Assembly (NCBI GenBank): GCA_964304625.1
Contig: OZ199839.1
Span: forward strand, 1,426,001 to 1,490,000
Reading direction: 5' to 3'
Source of the DNA: Kudoa neothunni
Lineage: Eukaryota; Cnidaria
DNA length: 64,000 nt
Within the stretch, counting starts at the first letter, position 1; the number at the start of each line of letters is the position of its first letter. This document shows positions 1 to 12,665 of the stretch, in pieces. The notes beneath the pieces are model-generated. The model worked only from the letters and a program-made list of their open reading frames with translations, was not told the DNA's origin and made no database searches. Both the position numbers and the translations under genes were made by a program.

Positions 1-371
1 CATCAAGATTCAGTCAATTTCATTCTGGCATTGATACTTTCATATCTAAATTTAAGGAAATCCGAAATTTAGTGTAACAGGAATTATGTTTTGTGCTACC
101 CAAATACTAAGAATTCAAATTATAAATCAAAAATGGAAATAATTCGAAATATTTGTCCCCAATATGATAAATACTATGGAAACCTATTTTTAAAATCCAT
201 TACAAGAATTTATAGTTAGAGATTTGATTAAATTATCCGTTAAAAAATATATATTTCAATAATCTATTACATTTGTTTTATTGCACACGATCGGCGAATA
301 GTCGCTTAGCGATATTTATGAAGTCACAAGAAATTCTGTTGCTAAAAATATGGGCCAACGCTAAAAAAATC

Positions 372-1630
372 ACGTTCCCACGCTGGGGGTCAAAATGACC
401 TCCAGCCTTTTTGAGAAAACTCTTAGTTTTTTAATGGTTTTTAGATATAATAAAGTATTATTTATTGTTATAGAAGACTTATAAAAAATTTTAATCAGCG
501 CATGATAAAATATGGATATTGCCAATTATAGTCGTACACGTGACACAATGGATCCTGAATTCACTGAATACGATCCTCATTTTGAAGAAACTAATATTGA
601 ATTTAGCAATTGTATAATTGAGAACCCCACATCAGATTACTATTATTACGATAATAAAATTGATCTTTCCATCGAAAATATCTACGCAGTGACATTAAAG
701 GAGGGAGAAAATGGTCTGAGCAACCAACACGCATTCGAAGACAAATTGACGCAGAGAACATTTTCAAACATAAAATACCCTTAAAAAATAATGCACTAAA
801 AATTTTGATACTCTAATTTTTGAGTTTTTAAATTTTCTGGAAAATGAAATGTTAGATTTGATTGTTGAATATATAAACAAATACATAAAGAATGAGTTAC
901 AATAGCAAAATTCAATTACAAAAGAGGAATGAATGAAGTTTATTGGTTGTTGTTAAATTTAAGAATAATGAAGAGGAAAAATATGGATGTGCGCGATTAC
1001 TAATATTTGCAATCTCGAGTTAAGCGAATTTATAGGCACGTATAGAATTTTTTACAATGACTACTAAATAAGTTAGTCCTGAAATGCGAGCAAAATGTTG
1101 AAAGATCCTATGCTACAGCCGTGTTAATGGTCTTATTGCTAAAATCAATCTCATCATGAAAGTCTTGATAGTCTGGTTGTAATAGGGAATTCAAAATATT
1201 CCTCCACCACACATAAATTATGTATTATTTAAAAAAATTGTTTTGAGATTTTTCTATTTCCAAAAGAAGAAAATTTTCGGTGGGTTACAATCTAAGACAC
1301 ACGTTTGAATAAGAGAGTAATTTCTTAATATTTTTTAATTATATTTTAATACTATTACTTTTTCTGTTATAACAAACACACCTTTTTTGAAATACAATGT
1401 CAACTGCTTAATTACTATTCGGAGTTACTAAAAAAATTGTAGGGAACGCGATTTTTTATGCATCGAGGCTTGAAATATTTTTAAAGATGAGATATAAAAA
1501 TTTTTAATTTTGTATTATAATCGTTAAGTTTCAACAACAAATTAGAGTTGAAGAAATTTTTTTCTCTTGGATATGTTTACAAGAGACATCGATTAAGTCC
1601 GATGGGTTCAAAATAACCCCCACCGTGGGT
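372..1630 (+). mobile_element. piggyBac-like relic, internally deleted
   Basis: The two ends carry imperfect inverted repeats: near 378-405 a CCCACG-TGGGGGTC motif faces an equivalent CCCACG-TGGGGGTT motif in reverse around 1600-1630. Between them an ORF of 90 codons (512-784) encodes an acidic, tyrosine-rich peptide starting MDIANYSRTRD, which resembles the unstructured N-terminus of piggyBac transposases. Traces that may continue the transposase follow around 900-1200 but no catalytic block is readable. The end motif containing GGGGTCA is common among piggyBac elements. I infer a dead, internally deleted copy. The family assignment rests on end motif and context rather than on a catalytic domain. 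Confidence 0.4.
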
Positions 1631-4033
1631 ATGGGGTTTAAATTGGAAGCTAAATTCATATGTACTTTAAGGTTGTATATTTTTTAAAGTACAATTCGGC
1701 TACATTTCTAAAGAAAAAATCGAGACACACAAGAAAGAAACTGACCATAACTTTATAAATAATTATTCCCAAAAACATTTTGAACACTTCTACCAACATC
1801 TTAATTGAGATTAATAGCCCTGAATAATATAACCCTTTAGAAATCTTTACGTACGTAATAAACCGCATTATGCAATAATTGCCCCTATTCGATTTTGACG
1901 TCACTTAATTTACCCCAGGTTGAGAACATTAGCCTATATTTTTTAGAATGTGTAACCCAAACTCTAAATTTAACTGGGAAACTGTTGATTTCTTGTAAGT
2001 GTACTAATTTAAGTGATTAGACTTTTATATAGCTATGTTAAGTCAAATCAACTTAATTTATGTTAACATTCAAGGGAGGCAATTTAAGCCTATAATTTTG
2101 TTGCGTAGAAATATATTGACTAAGTAGTTTCTATTGAAATTATCAAAGATTTCGATTTCAGCTTTTCTGGATAGGGTTCGCAATTTCTTTAGACATTCCT
2201 TAAAGTCTTTACTAAAACAAAATTATAAATTTTGAAAGTTATGCATTGAATAACATAAATATAATAGTTTACTCTGATGTATTTTCCATCTCACAAATCA
2301 GTCCATTTAAAAGGGCTTTATCTTGTTTACTCATTGTTATTGTGAGCTCTAGGGAAACGTTGTTTCTAGATGATTAATCGTAAGCTACAGTGGGCAAAAC
2401 AAAAATCTAGTACAGTTGTAGATCGGTAGGAGTTAATCCAATAAATTGCATACTATCACAATTATAACACTTTTCCAAATGATTAAAATTCTTTAACATT
2501 TTTTATTCACAAGACTATCATTATGTTTATTAGCTTACCTTAGATCCATATTTGTATGTCTTAAAAATACAGAAACCTATAAAGTAAAAAGTCACCAATT
2601 TTTCGAATTTTTTTTCTCAAGTATACCATGTGGATTCATATCACACAGAGTATAAATTGGTAGGTTTAATTGGGAGTGAATTTTATTAACAAACATTCTA
2701 AATTCTAAATCTGGATATCCTTTCCCCTACATACAACACAATTATGCATGTAAACTGATACGCGGCTAACTAAATGGATAGATGTACAGTTAAAAGAATA
2801 TGTGGTCCTAGTGTTTGTTGAGTGTATCTATTTGCTAATCTATAAAATATTGCTTCCTTTTCTACCAAAATAATAAATATTCTGTTGGATTGGTTCGAAT
2901 CTAACTAAACCTGATTTAAAATTACTTCAGTGGCAACCTAATAACCTTTTCAGCGCATAATGTCAACTTAATTTTTTGTATATAACTAATTTTGGTGGAA
3001 ATACTGTAGCCCTAGTTATAATCAGCGCTTATATAGCTATATAAATCTGCTACACCATCGTAGAAACAGTCGATTGTTTCATCATCATTTTGGCATAACA
3101 CACATGGTCCATATATCATCCCTTAGCAGCTAAATCGTTAGAATTGCAATGTAAACAATAGAAACTTACCTTTGGAATGAGAAACCTACAATAGGTTTTA
3201 TAATATATTTCAAAGTTTAATCAATTACTAGATTCAGCTGAGATGGTGAGACATTACAAATTTTACTCAAATTCTTTATATCACCCAAAAATATTGAATA
3301 ATTTTTGTAAAGATGTTTCAATGAATAGAAGATATCCCTTAATATTTCAATTAATAAAATTAAACAAATACTAGTTATAAACGATTTAAAAATAAATATA
3401 ATTGGTATCATATCTTACGATACCTTAGTGTTATGCGATTTTTACTTCTGATCAACTGGTACATTGAATTAGCTAAAAACATTCTTCGACCTATCTTTGA
3501 ATATTACTATATGTTATACAGAAAAATGTGTTACAAATGATCCTTATTTTATTCCCGTCAATCTTACTATATAATTGAGTTAAGCGCGAAAATACTGAGA
3601 CAACTGTACGTACATTCTGTATTGTAACGACCCGTTCTTGTTTATCTTTAATATTTGAGTCAAGCTTTTATACATGTAATTGTCTATTATATTTAGCAAC
3701 CTGACAGAATATTTTTTGTTTGATTAAGTCGAAATTACTTATTTTGGAAATTGCCATCATCCATACTAGTATTTAATGATATAATTGGATATACAAGGTT
3801 ATGAGATTATCAATTATCTAGTAGTTACTTTAGCCAATAACGTCTGTTGTTTGTTAATTAGAGATATCGTGCCAACAATTCTACCAATTAGTTTAATTGC
3901 TGTTAGAATCCCAGTCAATTTATTCTTTTGAAAATATAGTCAAAGACTGTTTCTAAACAATTAAGAAATAATTGTTTCATAACAACTGTTTTAATTATCC
4001 ATATAGATTTATTAATTTGTTGAATTATTTTAC
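1631..4033. other. AT-rich DNA, no gene seen
   Basis: I found no exon chain, tRNA or clear element here. The short open frames at 1656-1904 and 3217-3411 (minus) have no conserved motif and look like chance ORFs in AT-rich DNA. Confidence 0.6.
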
Positions 4034-4706
4034 AATGGATAACGTGTGGTTCGTAATTTGAGAAAATGTTACAAAGTTAACGTACACATAAGATTAAAAT
4101 AAATTATTTATTTCTCCTCAAACTAATTAAAAAAATATACATGAACATTAAGATAATAAATAAAATATTTTTGAATTAATTATGTTTTTTATGGATTATT
4201 TTGTAGTGGCGTGTGGTTCGTATCTTTTCAGGTACGTTGAGATTTTTGTTTTCGAGTGGTGGCGAAATGGGGACAGACATAAAAATTGAGTTAGGAAATT
4301 AAAAGAGAAATATGAAATAATAAAGTTTTTATAAAACCATCGAGGGCCTGGAGAGGAAACAATATTGAAAATGACGCCAATATTAGTGTTTTTATAAGTG
4401 ATGGTAACTGTCACAGAGATGACAAGTTTGTAAATTTGGTAATGTAGAACAAATAATTATTCCATTCAAAATTGCACCTCCTTTATTTTTTTCGATTTAG
4501 GAAATTACTTGAAATATCATGGTTTTAATAGTTATAAACATCAAACGGATATTGAACGAGAAATGTACAATATAATTGTCATAAAACTTCAAAATATTAC
4601 TATAACTGAATAATATCCTTCTAAATAATTTATTATACAGTGTGTGACACGTGGTTAGTAATCCCATTGGAACCAAGAAAAAATTACGAACCACACGTCA
4701 CCCATT
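4034..4706. repeat. Inverted-repeat element with repeated end motif
   Basis: The ends match as an inverted repeat of about 26 bp: AATGGATAACGTGTGGTTCG at 4034 on the plus strand and AATGGGTGACGTGTGGTTCG reading in from 4706 on the minus strand, both followed by TAATTT. Variants of the GTGTGGTTCGTA motif recur inside at about 4207 and 4648. The interior has no credible ORF. This looks like a non-autonomous DNA transposon of about 670 bp with subterminal repeats; the superfamily is not clear, since the flanks do not give an unambiguous target-site duplication. Confidence 0.55.
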
Positions 4707-5939
4707 TTATATATATTTATATATATGTAGATCCATAAAAAAATTTCAAGCGAAAAATGCTCTTATAATAATGGAAGTATTTTTACTACATAAAATCTTT
4801 AATATAGTTAATTATTATGCTTATTAAAATAAAGAGTTAACAAAGTAGGAATTACTATGTAGTAAAAGACGGGATTAATGCAAGAAAAGTGTTTTATATA
4901 TAAATGATAGACATTAAAAGAATATTTAATGAGATTTCTGTAGTTGCTTTCATCAATATGTTCACAGAATTCTGATAATGTATTTGAAAGTTCAACGTAC
5001 ATATAAGCGATTTCGTGGTTTAGTTTTTATGGTAACCAGCATGGAAATCGAGTTTAGCAATAATAGGCAGTTGTAGAAGGAGTGATCACACCAACTGCAT
5101 AGCATAATCATAGTCAGCGGCATTAAGAAATATTATTTTGAAATTTTTAGTTTTTGTCAAACAACCTACTGTATAACTTTTGTTTTTTATAAACTTTTTT
5201 ACAACATCAGTTAAAACATAAAATATGTAAATTTTGTAACAAACAAAATATTTATAAGTAACAATAATGCAAGAGTAAATTTGAAGTTTTTAATAATTTG
5301 GCTAATATTGAAAAATACCTAAACAAAACGAATGTATGATGATACAACTAGATTCAGATTTTATTAAAATTATTCACGGAATCCAAGGTTAGGAACCGCT
5401 GTACAAGATATCGAGTATGAGTGAGTTTTTGCGCCAAACAATTGCAATATTACGACGATACATTTAAATTTAATATCTGAAGACGTGATTATAGAATCGT
5501 AAGAAGATTAAAAATGTTATTATATACAATTATTCTTGTTGGTTGTATTTTAAACTAGCGTTTTTCCCGACCTTTGATTTTTTACTTAAATTTGGTGTTT
5601 TTAAACCCCCTGGCAACGCTGCTTCCAAACACTTTATGTCATAATGACCCAAGAACATATTGTAACATAATATTGATATATTTTTTCTAGCTAATAATAA
5701 TTGATATTCCATTTATATATTAATAAACAAATGTTTAATATATTGCGAGAAATAAGTTTTAAATTATCTAAATAATAAGATATGCGTCCTTTTTACATGT
5801 AATAATTTTGGGTTGTGTATGGCCCAAATTTATTGTCATTAAATAGTAATCGAAAATTTAAAGTAATATAAACTAAATTTAAATAAAATTTTATTGATAA
5901 AAAAAGAGGAAATGAAGGAAAATATATCCGAATTTGTTT
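4707..5939. other. AT-rich DNA, no gene seen
   Basis: No exon chain, RNA gene or element ends were recognised. ORFs at 4808-5002 and 5530-5712 (minus) have no recognisable motif. Confidence 0.55.
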
Positions 5940-6935
5940 GATCGGCGTCGAAGGGGATTATTTGTATGGTGCATTGTTTTGACCAAGAGAATTCCACAGA
6001 TTTTTAGAGTTATTGTAATTAAATTTTCGAAATTACCCCACGTAATGATCCAAAGTCAGATTCCTCATATTCTATTTCTGATAAAAGTGGAGTTAATTTA
6101 ACTTTTGTATCACGACAAAAATAATGCCGTATGAACTGCAGAAATTCCCGTATCATCCAGATTCTGGAACGTAAAATGAAAATATCATGGATAAAATTCC
6201 GGATGTTACTGAATTTGTTGCATTTATAATATCTGAGTTAGCTGACTCTTTTCACATATTTTTAGGGGAAAATTTCTACGAATAATTCGTTATAAAATAC
6301 ATAAATAAAATTGAAGTATAAAATTATAAAGAATGCTGGAGCGAATTGACAGGAATCAAATTAAGAGATTATATAGTTCTTATATATATGGCGATACTAA
6401 AGTCGAAACTGGAGTCACTGAAGTTGGCGTGAAGCCTAGAGAATGTTAGTGACGTATTTAGACAAATCATGCCTTTCAAAAGGTTGATTGAAAAAACCAG
6501 AATCTTTCATTTTGATGATCATGTTACCAGACTTGCAAGGAGAGAAATTGATAAATTCTGTACCCCCTGCGAAATTGTTTAAAATTGGGAAGAAATACTT
6601 TCACAATGTCTAATACCATATTCTAATCTAATAGTTGATGAGCAGTCCATCTTTTATAGGGGATAAATGCCTGTTTAAGCGATATATGCCAGCAAAGCCG
6701 GTTGTTTATGGCATCAAATTATTTCACTTATGGTTTCTATGACCAATTATAGTCATAATATCTTTATCTACATGGGAAAAGTTTTCGAACAGAGGGTTAA
6801 ATGTCTAGGCGAAACTTTCGTTTTAAGTCTTGTATCTCACTTGGAGTCAAGTAATAGAAACGTTGTCTTTACAGTTTTTTCCCTCAATACACCTTACGAA
6901 AAAATTACTAATCTGGAACTAATTTTGGTTTGAAC
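5940..6935 (+). pseudogene. piggyBac transposase relic (PGBD4-like)
   Basis: Plus-strand frames spell a broken piggyBac transposase. Recognisable pieces in order are an LTGIKLRDYI block (about 6350-6385), a MPFKRL.EKTRIFHFDDH block (about 6470-6525) matching the family's RF..I...LHF.D motif, and VDEQSIFYRG (about 6634-6663), which carries the first catalytic Asp. The ORF at 6730-6933 continues the catalytic core without a clean second Asp motif. Several stops and frame changes interrupt it, for example after FYRG. It is a different lineage from the copy at 7.98-9.37 kb, because the two VDEQ regions differ strongly. No C-terminal cysteine domain or ends were found. It is dead. Confidence 0.6.
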
Positions 6936-7980
6936 AATCCAAGAAAACAAAAAGGGGCTTTTCTGAATTGATGAAAGCCAATAAATCCAAGGAGGTATTA
7001 ATTCTCTCTTTCTCTTAAATGGAAAAAAGGTATTAGTATCATATGTGTTCAATAATAATAGGAAGTGGCTATTCTTACAACAATGAATATCTTTTTTCCT
7101 ACTTTAGATTTTTCAAATCTAAACTTAAAAACGCGGTATTAAATTTTTTTTCATATAAAATTCTTAGGTTTTACAAATTGTTATTCTAATCCAACTAATT
7201 CATAAGTTTTAGTCATTATTCCTTCCTTCCGACCATTTCCTAAGTTTAAAAATAAATTATTTTTCTATTTATGACAGTTTAGACGTATTTAAATCAACAA
7301 TTTTTGCTAATTGTGATAATGTAACTTTATTTGCATATGAACCCATTGGTTCACGTGTCAACGCTACGGCTTCACCAGATTATTGAGAGTTTGACCAAGT
7401 TTGATGTTAAATACATGTAACCCTACAATGTTGTTTAAAAAATTAATTTTTTTAAATTAAGAAAACAAATTTCTGTATAGGTTTTTAATTTTTAGTAACT
7501 TTTCTTAGTATTAAGCCTTCCCCTACGGCGTACGAAAAAATAACGCGCGTATTGATGGGTTCCAATTTGGACCAAAGAGGAAATTAATTATAAATGCGTT
7601 CAGTTGTTTAGAAAATAACGTGACACAATTTTAAGGCATTTATAAATATGAATTAACCAAATCTATCCCCTTTCTGTAACTTTAAATGCAGATATAAGAC
7701 CAATATTAATTGATCAAGTTGGACCAATGTGGTAAAGTCACTGCACGAATTTCGACACGAACGTTTCCAATAAAATCATATCTCCTGAAGCTGAGAGCGA
7801 ATTTTACTATACAGGTAATTCGTATGTGAAAATGTTAGTTTTATTAATATAATTTAAGTTGATGAATATACTGAAGAAAACGCATAAACCCACATAATAT
7901 TAGATGATAATGTATTTACCTAATTAGTAGTAACTAAACGTATAAATCAAACAACTAATCATAATAAATATACTATTGTG

Positions 7981-9367
7981 CACGATGACTCAGCCACTAG
8001 ATATTAATCCTAAGAAACATTCTTAGAATTTTCCGTTGAAAATTTTCCCTTACATATTGTTAAAGAAACAAATATTTATGCACAACAAAAGAATGATCAC
8101 ACGTTTCACCTAACCGTAAAAGATCTTAAGTCTTTTATTGATATTTTATTATTATCGGGCTACAATCGATTATCTCAGCAAAATATGCATATGTATTGAG
8201 AAACTTCAATGGATTCTGGGGTTGAAATCGTAAAAAAGTCTGTGTACTATAAAAGATTCAAGTTGATAAAACGACATCTCCCCTTTAATAATAATAATAA
8301 TAATTCAAAACTCGATAAAGACGATAAGCTTTTCAAGATAAGCCCAATAATTTGAGAATTTTAAAAAATTTGAATATTTCCACGACAACTTGTCTGTTGA
8401 TGAACAGATGGTTCCATATACTGGTCACCACTCCTGCAAAATGTACATGAAAGGAAACCCCATCTGTTTCAGTTTCAAGCAGTGGGTTTTGGCGTCTTCT
8501 GGTGGATATGTGTACAGTTTGAGTGTATATACAGGTAAGGCAGAAATATACAACAAGAATTTTGGCCTAGGTGGAAGCATAGCACTAAATTTTGTCGACG
8601 AGCTAAAGGATAGAGGTATGTTCCATGTTTATTTCGATAATTTCTTCACCTCTTACAAATGATTGGTTGAATTGAAAAGAAGAGGTGTTAATGCTACTGG
8701 AACAGTGAGGATGAACCGAACGTCGAACAGTCCCTTGACGACTCCGAAAACAATGAACAAAAACCACCGAGGCTACCATGAATATTTCAAAGATTCCATA
8801 GCTGAAACCAACTGTATTCAATGGAGTGATACGAAATCTGTTACTTTTCTTAGTAATTCGCTTACTGTTGAACTAATTCAACATATGAAACGTTACTGCA
8901 GAACAAAAGAGCGCAATGTACCGATTGAACAGCCTCAAATTTGTCATATGTACAACAAGTGTATGGATGGTGTTGATACCGTGGACAATTCTGTATCTTG
9001 CTACAGAATAAGAATTTTCTCTAAAAATGGTATTGGTCTCTTTTTACTAACATGATATCGCTCGCAACAGTTAATTCATGGAAAATGTTTAATTTTAGAA
9101 GCAAAGAAAAAGTAAGCTTATTAAATATTAAATCACATTAGATACATCGTAGTCAATGTGACCAGTATAAATAATTCTGAAAAACAAACCCGTCGATCAT
9201 CCATCGCAATTATTCATGCTACGTCTTTGTGTAGACGACCTATGATGAGTACTAATGCTGAGAAAAGGAGACGAAGATGCGTTGTGTGTAAAAAGGAGAC
9301 TATCTACTTTTGTCAAAACTGTCACAATTATATTCATGTTAAATGTTCGATAGATTTTCATAGTTAA
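7981..9367 (+). pseudogene. piggyBac transposase relic (PGBD2/3-like)
   Basis: A nearly complete but interrupted piggyBac transposase. Visible blocks: LKSFIDILLLSGYNRLS (about 8127-8177); a stretch with five consecutive Asn codons before KLDKDDKLFKISP (about 8287-8350); SVDEQMVPYTGHHSCKMYMK (8393-8452) with catalytic Asp 1; HVYFDNFFTSYK (8625-8660) with Asp 2; MDGVDTVDN (about 8964-8990) with Asp 3; and a C-terminal zinc-binding region CVVCKKETIYFCQNCHNYIH (about 9279-9338). In-frame stops lie between the SGYNRLS block and VDEQ, right after TSYK at 8661, and near 9053. All three catalytic Asp residues remain readable, so decay is moderate. A TTAA at 7511 may mark the left end; the right end is not clear. 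Confidence 0.85.
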
Positions 9368-9520
9368 CAGTAGTTTGCTCTCCTATCGATATAGAACGGT
9401 TTATTTTTCTCGTATTCTGTAACACAACGTTTAATTAGAAAATCACACGTCGGTGGGTTTTGGTTCCCTCTTCGGCCTTTTGGTAATAATGCCATTTTCC
9501 TACAAAAATTTAATTTTTAA

Positions 9521-11579
9521 TCTATCTACTATATATAAAGCTCTTACGTCTGTCAGTGTGCGTTTGCAGCAGTACGTGTGTGCCTAGTTCCAAGAACTTT
9601 CTTTAAATACAGCTTTTAGTATACATTTGAATAGATGATACAATTAATAACAATCGTTCATTTACTTAGAAGTATAAATATAATCAATATTGTTATCAGA
9701 AGTAAGAAATTTTCTGGTTTCCTATATCAATTAACAGATTAAAAGTACTTGAATAATATTGGTTTGTTAATTTCGAAGTGATAATCAATTAGAATGAACT
9801 TATACTCAGTGCATACAAAGAAAATCTGTTAAATTTTATATAGAATGTTGAAAAAATGTTACATATGCCTGTTTGGAGTAATTTTAAGACAAATAAAATT
9901 ATTAACGTTACATTTACAAGAGTTTTTGCCTTTCCCTTAAAATTTGTAGCATATTACATTTTTTTTAAACGTAGATTCATTTTTCAAACATTATAGATAC
10001 ATTTTGAGAAAAACGACTATGACTATTTTAAATAAAACACATAATTTGAGGTTACAAGTTGTCTCCTCGTTGGAATAATTTGGGTCTCTATACACATTCT
10101 AAAAACGATGTAAGAAGTGTGTAGAGTTTTCAAATAATTAAATTTTTGTGATAACTTCTTAAATGGAAATTACGCTCCAATGGAATTCCTGAGATGCGAC
10201 AAAATTTTTTTATCAAATATATCGGTCGAGATTGAAACTATATTCGTTTTTTCATTGAAAAGTTTTTACGCATTTTTTTGTTTTTCCTAAACTTTCTTGC
10301 AAAAGAGCTGGCATAATGAATTCAATAACTTTCTATGTTTGTTGGGATAATTTTTCAAATAATGTTTAAGTTCTTAGTAACCTAATTATTCCCTACCCCC
10401 AGACCTTAAGATTAATATTCAAATCAATATACTGTTTTCTTTTCGCTAAAACTAATTCATTATAATATAAAAGCTGGATGAAAACATGCGGCACCTCATT
10501 CTACACGTGGTTTAAGAATTAATATTCACGATTACTTTTGCACAAAATACAGTCCACTCTCAATACGTGTGATGTAAGTTAATAAGAAATTATTGGTCTG
10601 TTCGATCTAACCGATATTTTCACAAAGTTTTCGTTAATCTAAGAATAGTTCAATACAAAGAAATTATTTTGGGGAAATAAAACAGTACGTTAATTTTTAA
10701 AAGAGATGCATTCCTTCAAAAAAACCAGATGATGTTTAAGCGTTACTATAATTTTTCAAACCAAAAACACCTTTATATTTTAGATTTAATCATATCTTGT
10801 TAATTACATTTGTATATTTTTAAACCACTAAGTATTTTCGTTAAAAAGAAAGGTTGGATTTATTTATAAATGGTGGAATTTTGTTAAAATAATGAATACG
10901 TAAGCTACCGCTCGCTCACAGCTTATTAAAACCTCATTAACATCCTTTATAAAATTGCAAAAAAACAGAGTAACAATTAATATTTTTGTTTCTGACGCAC
11001 CTTAAGTTGATTTTATTTTTTTATCGTTTGTAGACTAATAATACATTTTATAATTAGAAGAATTAATTTTGATCGTAAGATTTTGAAAATAACTGAAAGT
11101 CCTATTTAAGTTACTTAATGATTTTGTTTCATGAATAACTGAACTTTAATCGCTAATTACATTTCTCTTAGAATTAAGGTCATCATACTTTTGACCAATA
11201 ATTTGTAGAATCAACTTAAAAACATTCATTAATTTCGCTCAATACCTCCACTTATATTTGAGTGGAAAATGCTTGCATAATTTTGTTTATCTAAATCACC
11301 ACATTGCAAAAATAATGACAAGTTTTAAAATGCAACAATTAAAATAGAAAAATAAAATCTACAGCGTGTAACGTGCTAGTTAGATCAAATCTTCCGTAGA
11401 ATTTCTCCATTCAAAAATAAAAGTAAAAGTTAAAATCTTCCATCAGACAGCACCAGACATAGGTGCGCATCAGCGCTACTTACTTAAAAATCAAAAAGGC
11501 TGTCGCCTGCGCCAAGTCTTAGTCTATTAGGTATTTGGCTGGGTAAGGAAGTCTTCGCGAAGCGGCGCTTTTGCGCTAG
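9521..11579 (+). mobile_element. Non-autonomous Helitron-like element, copy 1
   Basis: The element begins TCTATCTACTATATATAAAG and ends in a GC-rich hairpin (GGCGCTTTTGCGC) followed by CTAG. It sits between an A (9520) and a T (11580), the insertion rule of Helitrons (A|TC...CTRR|T). It is homologous along its length to the copy at 55879-57782; shared landmarks include GTCTGTCAGTG near the 5' end, a CATATGCCTGTTTGGAGTAA block and a block around CTAATTATTCCCTACC. No Rep/helicase ORF is present, so it would depend on an autonomous partner not in this window. Its 5' end begins about 150 bp past the end of the piggyBac relic. Confidence 0.7.
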
Positions 11580-11674
11580 TTAATAATAATTTAATGTCGC
11601 CATTAAAAGTTTATTGTCAATATATATTTCGAATTTTAAGGAAATTTAAATACTGAACTCGGAATGGGTTAAAA

Positions 11675-11872
11675 CATGGGTTCCCAACTAAAACTGGACG
11701 CGCACCCCCCCCTTTTTTTGACAAAACGAAATTCTCATCCCTTTGCATACGATAAGGTGTAACTTACATAAAATTTATCAAAAATTATTTCCAATTTTGA
11801 TCGGATCTCGCACCACCTGAGGCCAAAGTTCGCACCCCCTAAGGTGCGGACACCCCCAGCTGGGAACCCCTG
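11675..11872. mobile_element. hAT-type MITE with 8-bp TSD
   Basis: A 198-bp element with ends CATGGGTTCCCAAC and, inverted, CAGGGGTTCCCAGC. It is flanked by a perfect 8-bp direct repeat GGTTAAAA (11667-11674 and 11873-11880). The CAGGGGTTCCCA end and the 8-bp duplication are the hallmarks of hAT elements. There is no coding capacity. Because the duplication is perfect, insertion is probably fairly recent on the scale of this window. Confidence 0.85.
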
Positions 11873-11880
11873 GGTTAAAA

Positions 11881-12665
11881 ACAATATACGCAGGCGCACA
11901 TAATATATCGGTATCGAATTCGACCGAAAATTTCAATACTCGCACTCGTTTAAAAAAATTGATACGGCGTTCCAAATTAAACGTAAATTTTTGTAATTAA
12001 ATCAAATTATAATAATAAATATCAGTTGCTAATCAGGTCAGATTTCCGAACGACTGCTGATCGTACGATAATTGACATGTGCGATCTTTAATCTTTATGT
12101 GTGCTTATCATCGTAAATTCTAAAGTGCTTTTCGTTAAAATAAAAAAGATATTTTTAGTTATAAATTTAATTTTTAAACGACCATCCATACTGACAGTTG
12201 TAGTGTTGTATAGTTGTAGTTTGTTCCGGAGGTTTAACAGTTGAATAATTACACCATAAAATATCATTTAATCTTTGAGATTTTCAGAGTTTATTAACAG
12301 ATAATTATCTCTTATTAACCGAGCTCTATCGCAACAACTTTGATGTACAGCTCGAATCATTAATATAAGCGTTAAAATAAACAATTACTTAGTTAATTAA
12401 TTAATTAATTTAAACATAAAATTATGCATGTGCATAAATCCAATAATAAGAAGATTAACACTGAGTTTAAATTGATTCGAGAGCGTCAGTTGGTCCGTTA
12501 AAGTTATTTATTCCGCCAAGTAGCATAAAAAATACTGGAAATAAATATATTCATAATTGCAGTGGGTAAAATTATACTGATGCACAAACCGCACCTATTT
12601 GAATAGTTTCAAAGGGATTAAAATATGTTAATCCATTTCAGAGGATTTGGGTGGATTGTCATAGT
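11881..12665. other. Upstream region of Na,K-ATPase beta gene
   Basis: This is AT-rich, with a (TTAA)5 tract at 12393-12412. A CCATTTCAG acceptor-like site at 12633-12641 lies just before the ATG at 12666, so a 5' untranslated exon may exist further upstream. I cannot place a promoter. Confidence 0.4.
12393..12412. repeat. (TTAA)5 microsatellite
   Basis: Five tandem TTAA units about 250 bp upstream of the Na,K-ATPase beta start codon. Confidence 0.9.
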
